From the NCBI RefSeq assembly GCF_039537265.1, contig NZ_BAABAE010000003.1:62001-126000 (forward strand): a DNA stretch of 64,000 bases, given 5' to 3'. The stretch is from Terrimesophilobacter bigeumensis (GTDB lineage Bacteria; Actinomycetota; Actinomycetes; Actinomycetales; Microbacteriaceae). Shown here piece by piece: positions 33,415 through 41,474 of the stretch (within the stretch, counting starts at the first letter, position 1; the number at the start of each line of letters is the position of its first letter). The notes under the pieces were generated by a model. It worked only from the letters and a program-made list of their open reading frames with translations. It was not told where the DNA came from and did no database searches. Position numbers and translations under genes: made by a program.

Positions 33415-33924
33415 ATGCAGCACCACCACGACGCCCAGAACCCCCCGATCCATGCCCGAGTGATCACGGTCTCCGACCGCAGCGCCCGCGGCGAGCGTCC
33501 GGACACATCGGGTCCGCGAGCGGTCGAACGCCTGGAGGCCGATGGCTACCTGGTCGACTCCGCCCTCGTTCCGGATGGCGTGGACAGTGTCGCCGGCGCG
33601 ATCGGCTCCGCCATCCGATCCGGGGCACGACTCGTGATCACGAGTGGCGGAACCGGAATCGGACCGAGGGACCTCACCCCCGAGGGCACCCGTCCGCTCC
33701 TGAGCCGCGAGCTTCCCGGCATCGCCGAGGAACTGCGACGCGAGGGCGCGCGCAACACGAAGACGGCCGTGCTCACGAGGGGTCTGGCCGGTATCGCCGG
33801 GGACCCGCCCGGCTCACTCGTGGTCAACCTGCCGGGGTCCGTGAAGGCCGTCGACGAGGGCCTCGACGTGCTGCTGCCTCTCGTACCGCATATCCTCAGC
33901 CAGCTCGACGGCGGGGACCACTGA
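33415..33924 (+). CDS. moaB: Molybdenum cofactor biosynthesis protein MoaB/Mog family
   Basis: 169 residues. MogA/MoaB fold that adenylylates molybdopterin before metal insertion. Key parts: ITVSDRSARGERPDTSGP, VITSGGTGIGPRDLTPEGTR (as LVITSGGTGIGPRD) and SLVVNLPGSVKAVDEGL. An unusual His-rich N-terminus (MQHHHD) precedes the domain. It lies in the Mo-cofactor region that would supply NarG. Confidence 0.9.
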   Translation: MQHHHDAQNPPIHARVITVSDRSARGERPDTSGPRAVERLEADGYLVDSALVPDGVDSVAGAIGSAIRSGARLVITSGGTGIGPRDLTPEGTRPLLSRELPGIAEELRREGARNTKTAVLTRGLAGIAGDPPGSLVVNLPGSVKAVDEGLDVLLPLVPHILSQLDGGDH

Positions 33925-33999
33925 ACGCTCCGACATCCGCCGCCCGCCGCGGCCACATTTTCACGGTCTGGAGCCGGGTCGCGCCACGCCGCAGGAGCA

Positions 34000-34005
34000 T
34001 ATCCT
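34000..34005 (+). promoter_or_regulatory. -10 hexamer of a leaderless promoter (luciferase-domain gene)
   Basis: TATCCT, seven bases, then the ATG at 34013. Confidence 0.45.
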
Positions 34006-34012
34006 CGATGGC

Positions 34013-34471
34013 ATGTCCGATCTTCCCGGCCGGCCCGGGGTGCGTCCGAAGACGTCGGCGTCAGGTCCCCACCGGCAGTTGAGCCAACAGTCCCGCCCTG
34101 GCACCTGGGGCCACACTGCGTCAGCGATCTTCGGGCTTGCCGGGGTCGTCGAGGGCCACAGCTCGGTGTGCCCGCCTGCATCCCGCGCCGTGCTGCTCGA
34201 GGGCCTGCCGACGGTGCGCGACCCGGAGACCTCCCTCGCGCCTGTGGGAGACCCCCTCGAGCCGATCCACCTCCATGGGGTCTTCGACACGAGCCTGCAC
34301 CTGTGCCTGCCCGTCGAGCGTGCCCGCGAGGTATGCGCCCTGGGGTGGGGGGAGCCGCACCGGTACGCGGGTCATGGGACCGAGATCATGATCTACGGCC
34401 CTCGCGACCGCGATGAACTCCTCGTGCTCGTCCACCTGGTCGGCGAGAGCATCGCCTTCGCACGAGGCTGA
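34013..34471 (+). CDS. Luciferase-domain (DUF5519-like) protein
   Basis: 152 residues. The sequence pattern RPKTSASGPHRQLSQ, then HLHGVFDTSLHLCLPVERA and GWGEPHRYAGHGTEIMIYGP resembles the small luciferase-like DUF5519 family; the name comes from fungal luciferase homology and does not imply light emission. His-rich motifs could bind a metal or ligand. No functional partner is evident. Confidence 0.65.
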   Translation: MSDLPGRPGVRPKTSASGPHRQLSQQSRPGTWGHTASAIFGLAGVVEGHSSVCPPASRAVLLEGLPTVRDPETSLAPVGDPLEPIHLHGVFDTSLHLCLPVERAREVCALGWGEPHRYAGHGTEIMIYGPRDRDELLVLVHLVGESIAFARG

Positions 34472-34502
34472 GGGCGTCCGCCAGATCGGCCGGACGCGCA
34501 GG

Positions 34503-34820
34503 TCAGGCGGCGTTCTGCCTCGTGATGTGCAGCGTCCAGACATCCGGACCCTCGGTGAGGTAGCTCACGCTGAACCGGCCGGGCTCCCGCTGTTCGAGTT
34601 GCGCGAGCAGCGGGAGCGGGTTGTGGTCGGCCACGAGATCGATACTGACCCCCGGCGCGATCGAGCCGAGAGCCCCGAAGATGGTCGCGTGCCGGATCGC
34701 GTGCGGAATCTGCCGTACGTCCAGGACGATCTCGCTCTCGTTCTCGTGTCCGCACGCGCAGCCGGAGTGCGCCGCACTGCTCGGGGCCTGCCGTTGAAGG
34801 TCAATCGATTCTGCAGTCAT
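34503..34820 (-). CDS. DUF2249 domain protein
   Basis: 105 residues. An N-terminal tail with a CACGHENE motif precedes a DUF2249 domain (VLDVRQIPHAIRHATIFGAL, IDLVADHNPLPLLAQLEQRE, plus the C-terminal WTLHITR). This small alpha/beta domain is common next to denitrification and hemerythrin genes, which fits the nitrate/nitrite context. Leaderless: TATCGT six bases before the ATG. Confidence 0.75.
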   Translation of the reverse strand: MTAESIDLQRQAPSSAAHSGCACGHENESEIVLDVRQIPHAIRHATIFGALGSIAPGVSIDLVADHNPLPLLAQLEQREPGRFSVSYLTEGPDVWTLHITRQNAA

Positions 34821-34826
34821 GCTTCC

Positions 34827-34832
34827 ACGATA
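34827..34832 (-). promoter_or_regulatory. -10 hexamer of a leaderless promoter (DUF2249 gene)
   Basis: TATCGT on the minus strand, six bases before the ATG at 34820. Confidence 0.5.
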
Positions 34833-34878
34833 GGCACGACGTCGAACTTCTGCCCGGCGTGCGACCGTGACAATTCAC

Positions 34879-35367
34879 TCAGTTGGCGGGATCCGGTCGC
34901 CGCCAGTCGCCGGAGCGGCCACCGGACTTCGCGAGCAGCCGTACGTTCTCGATCTGCACCGTCTTGTCCATGCCCTTGACCATGTCGACCACAGCGAGTG
35001 CCGCGACGGCGACGGCCGTCATGGCCTCCATCTCGACCCCGGTGCGGTCGGCCGTGCGCACGGTGGCTGAGACACGCACCCCGTCGTCGACGACCTCGAG
35101 GTCGACGCTCGCCCCGTGCACACCGATGACGTGGGCGAGGGGGAGGAGATCCGGCGTGCGCTTGGCCGCCTGGATGCCGGCGATCCGCGCGACCGCGAGG
35201 ACATCCCCCTTGGGCGCTGTGCCGGAGCGCAGCGCGGCGATCACGGTCGGTGCGCAGCGGACGAAGCCGGCCGCGGTGGCCTCGCGCGCCGTCGGGGTCT
35301 TGGCGGTCACATCGACCATGCGGGCCTGGCCGGCGGAATCCAGGTGGGTGAAGGGCTGCTCGCTCAT
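34879..35367 (-). CDS. moaC: Cyclic pyranopterin monophosphate synthase MoaC
   Basis: 162 residues, normal MoaC length. Converts the MoaA product to cPMP. Signature segments: MVDVTAKTPTAREA, KGDVLAVARIAGIQAAKRT, LLPLAHVIGV, GVEMEAMTAVAVAALAVVDM, KGMDKTVQIENVRLL and KSGGRSGDW. The ATG at 35367 overlaps the moeA stop as ATGA, so the two are co-translated. moaA is not in the window. Confidence 0.95.
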   Translation of the reverse strand: MSEQPFTHLDSAGQARMVDVTAKTPTAREATAAGFVRCAPTVIAALRSGTAPKGDVLAVARIAGIQAAKRTPDLLPLAHVIGVHGASVDLEVVDDGVRVSATVRTADRTGVEMEAMTAVAVAALAVVDMVKGMDKTVQIENVRLLAKSGGRSGDWRRPDPAN

Positions 35368-36674
35368 GGAACCAGTGTGACATCCACGACGTCGCCCTCC
35401 CGCACCTCGGTCACCGCTTCGGGCACGAGCGCGAGGGCGTTCGCCCCGGCGAGGCTCGCGACGAGGTAGGAGCCGGAGCCGCCGCTGCTGGCCGGGCGCA
35501 CGCCGAGCGTGCCATCCGGATGCCATTCCGCGACCACCGGCATGTACTGTGCGCGCCCTGCCGGGCTTCGCCACCCCTCCGAAGCGATACCTCGTGCGAC
35601 TCCGCGCACGGCGTCGCGCTGAACATCCGACCGACCCTGCATCGCGAGGAGGGCGGGGCGCACGAACTCCTCGAAGGAGACGAACACGCTCACCGGGTTG
35701 CCGGGGAGCGCGAAGATCGGTGTGCCGACCCCGGTGCCCGGCCACCGGCCGAAGCCCTGCGGTTTGCCCGGCTGCATGCGCACGGGTCCGAACCAGACCC
35801 CGAGCGGTGCGAGCACGGCCTTGACGACGTCGTACGCGCCGACGCTCACCCCACCCGACGTGATGAAGGCGTCCACGGTCGCCGCATTCTGCTCGAAGAT
35901 TGCCCGGAGGGCATCCTCGTCGTCGGGCACGGAGCCGAGCTGCACCGGGATCCCGCCGGACTCGGCGACCGCCGCTGCGAGCAGGATCGAGTTCGAGTCG
36001 TGGATCTGACCGCGCGCGAGCGATTCACCGGCCGGCCGGAGCTCGGTGCCGGTCGAGAGCACGCCGACGCGCGGCGCCGGATGCACGAGCAGGTCGCGCA
36101 CGCCGACGGCGGCCGCCGCCGCGAGATCGCGCGCGCCGAGCATCCGGCCCGCGGGCAGCACCGCCTCGCCGACGCGAACGTCGGATCCTGCGTGCCGGAT
36201 GTGCGCAGCGGGCTGGGGTGCACGGAAGATGAGCACGGTCCCCGTACCGGAATCGGTGTCTTCGACCGGCACGATGCAGTCCGCGTCGTGGGGGACCGGT
36301 GCGCCGGTCATGATGCGGGCCGCCTCCCCGGCACCGAGCGGCGGGTCCACCGCAGAGCCCGCGGGGAGGTCGGCGACGACCCGCAGTGCAACGGGCGCCT
36401 CCCGCGTCGCGGTTGCAGCATCGACCTGGCGCAGCGCGTAGCCGTCCATGGCCGAGTTCTCGAATCCGGGAACGTCGACGAGGGCGACGATATCGGCCGC
36501 GAGTACCCGATCCCGCGCGAGCGACAGTGGCACGGTGACGGCGGGAAGTGGCGAGAGGGAGTCGAGGATGCGCGTCCGGTGCTCCGCGACGCCGATCGTC
36601 ACGGGGCCGTGTTCGCCCGCGCCGTGTTCGCCTCCGCGGTGATCGGGCCCGCCGTGGGCCTCCCGATGTGTCAT
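35364..36674 (-). CDS. moeA: Molybdopterin molybdenumtransferase MoeA
   Basis: 436 residues, inserting molybdate into adenylylated molybdopterin. NSAMDGYALR, IMTGAPVPHDADCIVPVED, VGVLSTGTELRPAG, the ITSGGVSVGAYD loop and FALPGNPVSVFVSFEEFVRP are all present. The N-terminal tail is His/Gly-rich (residues 2-24) and atypical; a start further in (GTG at the VTIGVAEHR segment) cannot be excluded. First gene of the moeA-moaC unit. Confidence 0.93.
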   Translation of the reverse strand: MTHREAHGGPDHRGGEHGAGEHGPVTIGVAEHRTRILDSLSPLPAVTVPLSLARDRVLAADIVALVDVPGFENSAMDGYALRQVDAATATREAPVALRVVADLPAGSAVDPPLGAGEAARIMTGAPVPHDADCIVPVEDTDSGTGTVLIFRAPQPAAHIRHAGSDVRVGEAVLPAGRMLGARDLAAAAAVGVRDLLVHPAPRVGVLSTGTELRPAGESLARGQIHDSNSILLAAAVAESGGIPVQLGSVPDDEDALRAIFEQNAATVDAFITSGGVSVGAYDVVKAVLAPLGVWFGPVRMQPGKPQGFGRWPGTGVGTPIFALPGNPVSVFVSFEEFVRPALLAMQGRSDVQRDAVRGVARGIASEGWRSPAGRAQYMPVVAEWHPDGTLGVRPASSGGSGSYLVASLAGANALALVPEAVTEVREGDVVDVTLVP

Positions 36675-36754
36675 GACTCAACCCTACCGATGAGCTCGAT
36701 GCGCACTTTCCAGCCTTCCCCTCGATTTGCACATTTCAGCCGCAGATGCGGTGA

Positions 36755-36760
36755 TAACCT
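36755..36760 (+). promoter_or_regulatory. -10 hexamer of a leaderless promoter (molybdate operon)
   Basis: TAACCT, seven bases, then the ATG at 36768. It would drive the TOBE regulator, modA, modB and modC. A TTGCAC at 36727-36732 is 22 nt upstream, too far for a good -35. Confidence 0.45.
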
Positions 36761-36767
36761 TTGAATC

Positions 36768-37169
36768 ATGACGCAGTATCGGATCAGCGAGGCGGCTCGA
36801 CTTCTCGGCGTGAGTGACGACACCGTCCGCCGCTGGGTCGCAGCGGATGTCGTGGAGGCGACCCAGGACGACGCAGGTCGCCAGGTCATCGCCGGCATCG
36901 AACTGGCGCGCCACGCACAGTCGACCGCGGTCGCGCCCGACGACCCTTCCGGCATCGGCAGCAGCGCGCGCAACCGGATGGTCGGGCTCGTGACGGCCAT
37001 CGCGAGCGACACCGTGATGTCCCAGGTCGAGTTGCAGTGCGGCCCGCACCGGATCGTCTCCCTCATGTCCACCGAGGCGGTGCGCGATCTCCGCCTCGAG
37101 ATCGGGTCCCTCGCCGTCGCGGTCGTCAAGTCCACCATGGTCATCGTCGAGACACCGAACGGCTCATGA
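36768..37169 (+). CDS. Molybdopterin-binding (TOBE) protein with excisionase-type HTH
   Basis: 133 residues: a MerR/excisionase-like helix-turn-helix (RISEAARLLGVSDDTVRRWV, 4-23) joined to a Mop/TOBE domain (NRMVGLVTAIASDTVMSQVE onward, about 68-130) that binds molybdate. Probably the molybdate-responsive regulator of the operon it heads. The stop overlaps the modA ATG by 4 bp. Confidence 0.88.
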   Translation: MTQYRISEAARLLGVSDDTVRRWVAADVVEATQDDAGRQVIAGIELARHAQSTAVAPDDPSGIGSSARNRMVGLVTAIASDTVMSQVELQCGPHRIVSLMSTEAVRDLRLEIGSLAVAVVKSTMVIVETPNGS

Positions 37170-37957
37170 CCGTGCGCGGCACCGCACCTCGTCGCGGGCG
37201 CGCCGTGATTCTCCACGCGGCCGCCTTGGGAGTCGCGACACTCCTACTCTCCGCGTGCACCCCGTCGGCATCCGACACGGCGCACCCCGGCAGCCTCAGA
37301 ATCCTCGCCGCCGCCTCTCTCGTCGCATCCTTCACTGAGCTGGCCGGGGAGTTCGCCGCCGACAACCCCGGGGTGACCGTGGCCCCGATCTCCTTCGACG
37401 GCTCCTCGACGCTCGCGACGCAGATCGCCGAAGGAGCGCCGGCCGACGTGTTCGCCTCGGCGGACGAGGCCACCATGGCGACGGTCGCGGACGAGGTTGG
37501 CGGGTCACCGTCCGACTTCGCCTCGAACACCCTTCAGATTGCGGTGCAGCCGGGAAACCCGCTGCACATCACGGGGCTCTCCGACCTCACCAGACCCGGG
37601 GTGCAGGTCGTGCTGTGCGCACCGGAGGTCCCGTGCGGCACGGCATCGCACACCCTCCTCGACCTCGACGGAGTCTCGCTCACCCCGGTCAGCGAGGAGC
37701 AGAGCGTCAAGGCCGTGCTCGCCAAAGTGCAGGCCGGTGAAGCGGATGCCGGCCTCGTCTACGTGACGGATGTCGCCGCTGCGGCGGGCTCCGTCGAGGG
37801 CGTGAGCATCGCGGGGGCCGAGCGCGCCAGGAACACCTACCCGATCGCCGTGCTCGCGCGCGCAGCCGATCCGGATGTCGCGAGGGCATTCGTCGCGTTC
37901 GTGCTCTCCGCCCGGGGCCGGGCCGTTCTCGCGACGTACGGTTTCGCCGCGCCATGA
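37166..37957 (+). CDS. modA: Molybdate ABC transporter substrate-binding lipoprotein ModA
   Basis: 263 residues. A signal peptide ends in the lipobox LLSAC, so it is lipid-anchored outside the membrane. The mature part shows the ModA pattern ILAAASLVASFTELA, FDGSSTLATQIAEGAPADVF and SADEATM. ATGA overlaps with both neighbours. Confidence 0.93.
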   Translation: MTVRGTAPRRGRAVILHAAALGVATLLLSACTPSASDTAHPGSLRILAAASLVASFTELAGEFAADNPGVTVAPISFDGSSTLATQIAEGAPADVFASADEATMATVADEVGGSPSDFASNTLQIAVQPGNPLHITGLSDLTRPGVQVVLCAPEVPCGTASHTLLDLDGVSLTPVSEEQSVKAVLAKVQAGEADAGLVYVTDVAAAAGSVEGVSIAGAERARNTYPIAVLARAADPDVARAFVAFVLSARGRAVLATYGFAAP

Positions 37958-38772
37958 GCGGGTGGGTGACGGGCTCGAGGCCGGTGGGGATACCCCGCCT
38001 GCTCTACGTGCCTGCCGCGCTCGGGTTCGCGCTGCTGCTCCTGCCCGTCATCGGTCTTCTCGTCCGGGCCGACTGGCCGAGGGTTCCCGCCGCCATCACC
38101 TCGGTCGAGGCGCTCTCCGCACTGGGACTCTCCCTGCAGACGGCGACCGCCGCGACCATCCTGTGCGCCATCGTCGGGGTGCCGCTCGCCCTCGTCATCG
38201 CGCGGTCGAGGCAGCGCGTCGCGGGCGTCCTGCGGGCGCTCACGACCCTCCCTCTCGTGATGCCACCCCTGGTCGGCGGCATCGCCCTGCTCTACCTGCT
38301 CGGGCGCAACGGGCTCGTCGGAGCCGTGCTCGAACCGGCGTTCGGCATCCGAATCCCGTTCACGACCGCGGCCGTCGTGATCGCGCAGTCGTTCGTCGCC
38401 CTGCCGTTCCTCGTGATCTCGGTCGAGGGGGCGCTGCGCACGGCGGGGACGCGGTTCGAGACGGTCGCCGCGACGCTCGGTGCGGGCAGGTGGACGGTGT
38501 TCAGGAGGATCACGCTCCCGCTCATCCTGCCCGGTCTGGTCTCGGGCACGGTGCTCTGCTTCGCCCGCGCGCTCGGCGAATTCGGCGCGACGGCGCTCTT
38601 CGCCGGCAACGCGGCAGGGATCACGCGCACGATGCCCCTCGCGATCTACACGGCCTTCAATGGTGCGGGTGTGAGCCAGGACTCCGCCGTCGCCCTCTCC
38701 CTGCTGCTCATCGTGGTCGCCGTCGTCATCCTGCTTCTCATGCGCAGCTGGCGGCCGGAGCCGGAGCGTTGA
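37954..38772 (+). CDS. modB: Molybdate ABC transporter permease ModB
   Basis: 272 residues, about five or six membrane helices. The permease motif region VAATLGAGRWTVFRRITLP contacts ModC, and ARALGEFGATALFAGNAAG is characteristic of ModB/CysT permeases. Overlaps modA as ATGA and is followed one base later by modC. Confidence 0.92.
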   Translation: MSGWVTGSRPVGIPRLLYVPAALGFALLLLPVIGLLVRADWPRVPAAITSVEALSALGLSLQTATAATILCAIVGVPLALVIARSRQRVAGVLRALTTLPLVMPPLVGGIALLYLLGRNGLVGAVLEPAFGIRIPFTTAAVVIAQSFVALPFLVISVEGALRTAGTRFETVAATLGAGRWTVFRRITLPLILPGLVSGTVLCFARALGEFGATALFAGNAAGITRTMPLAIYTAFNGAGVSQDSAVALSLLLIVVAVVILLLMRSWRPEPER

Positions 38773-38773
38773 C

Positions 38774-39892
38774 GTGACCCTGAGCGCGGAACTGGTCGTT
38801 CGTCGGGGAGACTTCGTCCTCGACGCGAATCTTGAGGTGGGCGCGGGCGAAGTACTGGCGCTGCTCGGCCCCAACGGGTCGGGCAAGTCGACCCTCCTCG
38901 GCGCGCTCGCGGGCCTCCTCCCGGTGGCGACCGGCAGCATCCGGGTGAACGGGCGTCCGCTGACCCGCGTGAGTGCCGGCGAACGGATGTCCCTACCGGC
39001 CCACGCCCGCCGGGTCGGCCTGCTCGGTCAGGAGTCGCTCCTCTTCCCGCACCTGACCGCAGTGCAGAATGTGGCCTTCGGCATCCGCGCAGCCCACGGG
39101 AGCAGAGTCGACGCCGGCAGGAGGGCAGAGCGCTGGCTGGCGGATGTCGGACTCTCCGGCTTCGAAGGGAGGCGGCCGGCCGAACTCTCCGGAGGGCAGC
39201 AGCAACGGGTCGCCATCGCGCGCGCGCTCGCAGCGGAACCCGACCTGCTGCTGCTCGACGAGCCGATGGCCTCCCTCGACGTGGAGGCCGCGTCGAGCAT
39301 CCGCACGCTCCTGCGCGAGCGGCTGTCGAGCACGGGGACGACGACGGTGCTCGTCACCCACGATGTCGTCGACGTCATCGTGCTGGCCGACCGTGTCGTG
39401 ACCCTCGACAGCGGGCGGGTCGCCGACGACGGCAGCGCCTCGGATGTTCTCGGTCGACCGGTCAACGGGTTCGCGGCGTCACTGGCCGGCCTCAACCTCC
39501 TGGCCGGGCGAGTAACCGGCCGTGGACTGGTCGCCGTCGCTCACGGCCACGTCCTCGCGGGCAGCGGTGATCTCCCGCCCGTGGGTAGTGAGGCCTGGGT
39601 GGCCTTTCCTCGGTCGGCGGTCACCGTCCGGGAGCCGGGCGCGGAGCCGACTCCTGCCGTGGAGAACTCGTGGGTGGGCACGGTCGCCGCGCTCGAGCCG
39701 GCCGCGGGCGGCATCCGGATCGTCCTCGCCGGCGACGAGGTCGTCGCCGAAGTGCCGTCATCGCAGGTCCTTGCGCGGCAGCTGGGTTCGGGGTCCGTCG
39801 TGTCGCTGCACGTCGACCCGGAGTTTGTCACGGTCTACCGTCGTCACGGCCGGGGCGGTCATGCGTCACACTGGGAGGGTGGCTCTGACTGA
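38774..39892 (+). CDS. modC: Molybdate ABC transporter ATP-binding protein ModC
   Basis: 372 residues. Walker A GPNGSGKSTLL, signature LSGGQQQRVAIARALA, Walker B LLLLDEPMASLD, H-loop VLVTHDVVD; the C-terminal ~120 residues form a TOBE/MOP-like regulatory domain. GTG start at 38774. Its end overlaps the VKOR gene by 14 bp. Confidence 0.92.
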   Translation: MTLSAELVVRRGDFVLDANLEVGAGEVLALLGPNGSGKSTLLGALAGLLPVATGSIRVNGRPLTRVSAGERMSLPAHARRVGLLGQESLLFPHLTAVQNVAFGIRAAHGSRVDAGRRAERWLADVGLSGFEGRRPAELSGGQQQRVAIARALAAEPDLLLLDEPMASLDVEAASSIRTLLRERLSSTGTTTVLVTHDVVDVIVLADRVVTLDSGRVADDGSASDVLGRPVNGFAASLAGLNLLAGRVTGRGLVAVAHGHVLAGSGDLPPVGSEAWVAFPRSAVTVREPGAEPTPAVENSWVGTVAALEPAAGGIRIVLAGDEVVAEVPSSQVLARQLGSGSVVSLHVDPEFVTVYRRHGRGGHASHWEGGSD

Positions 39893-40475
39893 ATCCGCGC
39901 GCCGTCCCGTCGGCCTGCCGATCACGTTTCTCGTCACGGGGATCATCGGACTCATCGCCTCCCTCGCGCTCACGCTCGACAAGATCGCACTGCTCGAGAA
40001 CCCCAACGCGCAACTCGCGTGCAACTTCAGCGTGCTCGTCGGGTGCAGCGACAACCTGAACTCCGCGCAGGGCTCCGTCTTCGGCTTCCCGAACCCGATC
40101 CTCGGCATCGTGTTCTGGTCGGCCGTGATCACGGCTGGGGTCGGGATGCTCGCCGGCGCCCGGTTCGCCGGCTGGTTCTGGGTGCTGTTCGGCATCGGCA
40201 CTGCTGCGGCCCTCGCGCTCGTCGTCTGGTTTATCTCCCAGAGCGTCTTCGTCCTGAGGGTGCTGTGCCCGTGGTGCATGGTGACCTGGGCGGTCACGAT
40301 CCCGGTCTTCTTCGTCGTCGTGCTGCACACCCTCCGGTCCGAGTGGGTCCCGGCTCCGATCCGCAAGGTGGCCTCAGCCGGGTTCTTCTGGATCCCGATC
40401 GCGACGCTCCTCTGCTACGTCATCGTCGCGGTGCTCGCCCAGGTGCAGCTCGACGTGCTGAGCGAGTTCTTCTGA
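39879..40475 (+). CDS. Vitamin K epoxide reductase (VKOR) family protein
   Basis: 198 residues, about five membrane helices. The loop cysteines are Cys48 and Cys56 and the active-site CPWC is at 130-133. Actinobacterial VKOR replaces DsbB, reoxidising a DsbA-like thioredoxin with menaquinone to form disulfides in exported proteins. No DsbA partner gene is adjacent. The GTG at 39879 has GGGAG just upstream and overlaps modC. Confidence 0.9.
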   Translation: MALTESARRPVGLPITFLVTGIIGLIASLALTLDKIALLENPNAQLACNFSVLVGCSDNLNSAQGSVFGFPNPILGIVFWSAVITAGVGMLAGARFAGWFWVLFGIGTAAALALVVWFISQSVFVLRVLCPWCMVTWAVTIPVFFVVVLHTLRSEWVPAPIRKVASAGFFWIPIATLLCYVIVAVLAQVQLDVLSEFF

Positions 40476-40484
40476 TCGGCACCC

Positions 40485-41474
40485 CTACCGGGTGATCCGC
40501 ACCGGGAGCGTGCGGAATCCGCTCGCCGGGTAGGTGGCGGGGTCCACCGGACCCAGGACGAGGTCGATCCGGCGCGTTCCCGTCAGGAGCGCTGAGAGAG
40601 CGACGCGCAGTTCGAGGCGCGCGAGCCCGGCGCCAGGACAGACATGGATGCCGCGCCCGTACAGCACGTTGTGTGGTGCATTGGCCTCCGGCCGGTAGTC
40701 ATCCGGGTCGCCGAAGACGGTCTCGTCCCGATTCGCGGACGCCCAGAAGATCGTGATCCGCTCGCCCTCCGCGATGCTGCGGCCGCCGAGCACGACGGGG
40801 CGGGTCGTCACCCGGCGGTTCGACACGAGAGGCGAGTGGATGCGCAGGATCTCGTCGATCGCGGCCGGAAGCTCCTCGGGGGAGTTCCGCAGGCTCTCCT
40901 GCAGGTCCGGATGCCGGGCGAGGTGGCCGACGAGGATCCCGACACTGGCAGCCATGGTGCCCAGCTCGCCGACCGTCCAGTTGCGCAGGATCGACACGAT
41001 GAGATCCTCCGACAGGGGCTCGCCATCGATCGTCTCGCGCAGCAGTCGGCTCGTGGCGTCGTCGTCCGGTCCGGGCTGCGCTCGCCGGTCCGCGATGACC
41101 CGGCGCACCGTGTCATCGAAGTCGCGGGCGACCTCCTCGATCGCCGCGCGATCGCCGGCGAGGGTAGTGCGTTGGTTTCGGGCGACCCAGTCCCGAAGGG
41201 CGTCCCGGGTGTAGTCGGGCCAGTGGAGCCAGGCCTGCTGGGTGCGCAGGGCGTAGTCGAGGGCGAAGCCTTCGATGAACTCGACGTCGGCGTCGTCGGG
41301 CAGTGCGTCCGTCAGTTCGCGGGCGATCGTCTGGAACGACGATGCGTAGCCGGCCACGTCCCCGTCATCGAAGTAGCGATCGATGAGGGCGCGCAACTGA
41401 TCCGACTGGACCTCGGGGCTGCGCACATCCCAGTCCCAGGCCGACTCGGCCGACGCCGGGTCAGCTGCAGCCAC
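40485..41474 (-). CDS. Cytochrome P450 lacking an N-proximal segment
   Basis: 329 residues against about 390-410 usual. The haem-thiolate loop YGRGIHVCPGAG and the K-helix ExxR (EILRIHSP) are intact. The N-terminus (WDWDVRSPEVQSDQLR) runs directly into ALIDRYFDDG, a sequence that in full-length P450s follows the PPEH(T)xxR motif some 60-80 residues later. The simplest reading is an in-frame internal deletion removing the A/B-helix region. The GTG at 41474 lies inside the nrdJ end; the frame cannot extend usefully upstream because nrdJ occupies it. Activity is doubtful. Confidence 0.75.
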   Translation of the reverse strand: MAAADPASAESAWDWDVRSPEVQSDQLRALIDRYFDDGDVAGYASSFQTIARELTDALPDDADVEFIEGFALDYALRTQQAWLHWPDYTRDALRDWVARNQRTTLAGDRAAIEEVARDFDDTVRRVIADRRAQPGPDDDATSRLLRETIDGEPLSEDLIVSILRNWTVGELGTMAASVGILVGHLARHPDLQESLRNSPEELPAAIDEILRIHSPLVSNRRVTTRPVVLGGRSIAEGERITIFWASANRDETVFGDPDDYRPEANAPHNVLYGRGIHVCPGAGLARLELRVALSALLTGTRRIDLVLGPVDPATYPASGFRTLPVRITR

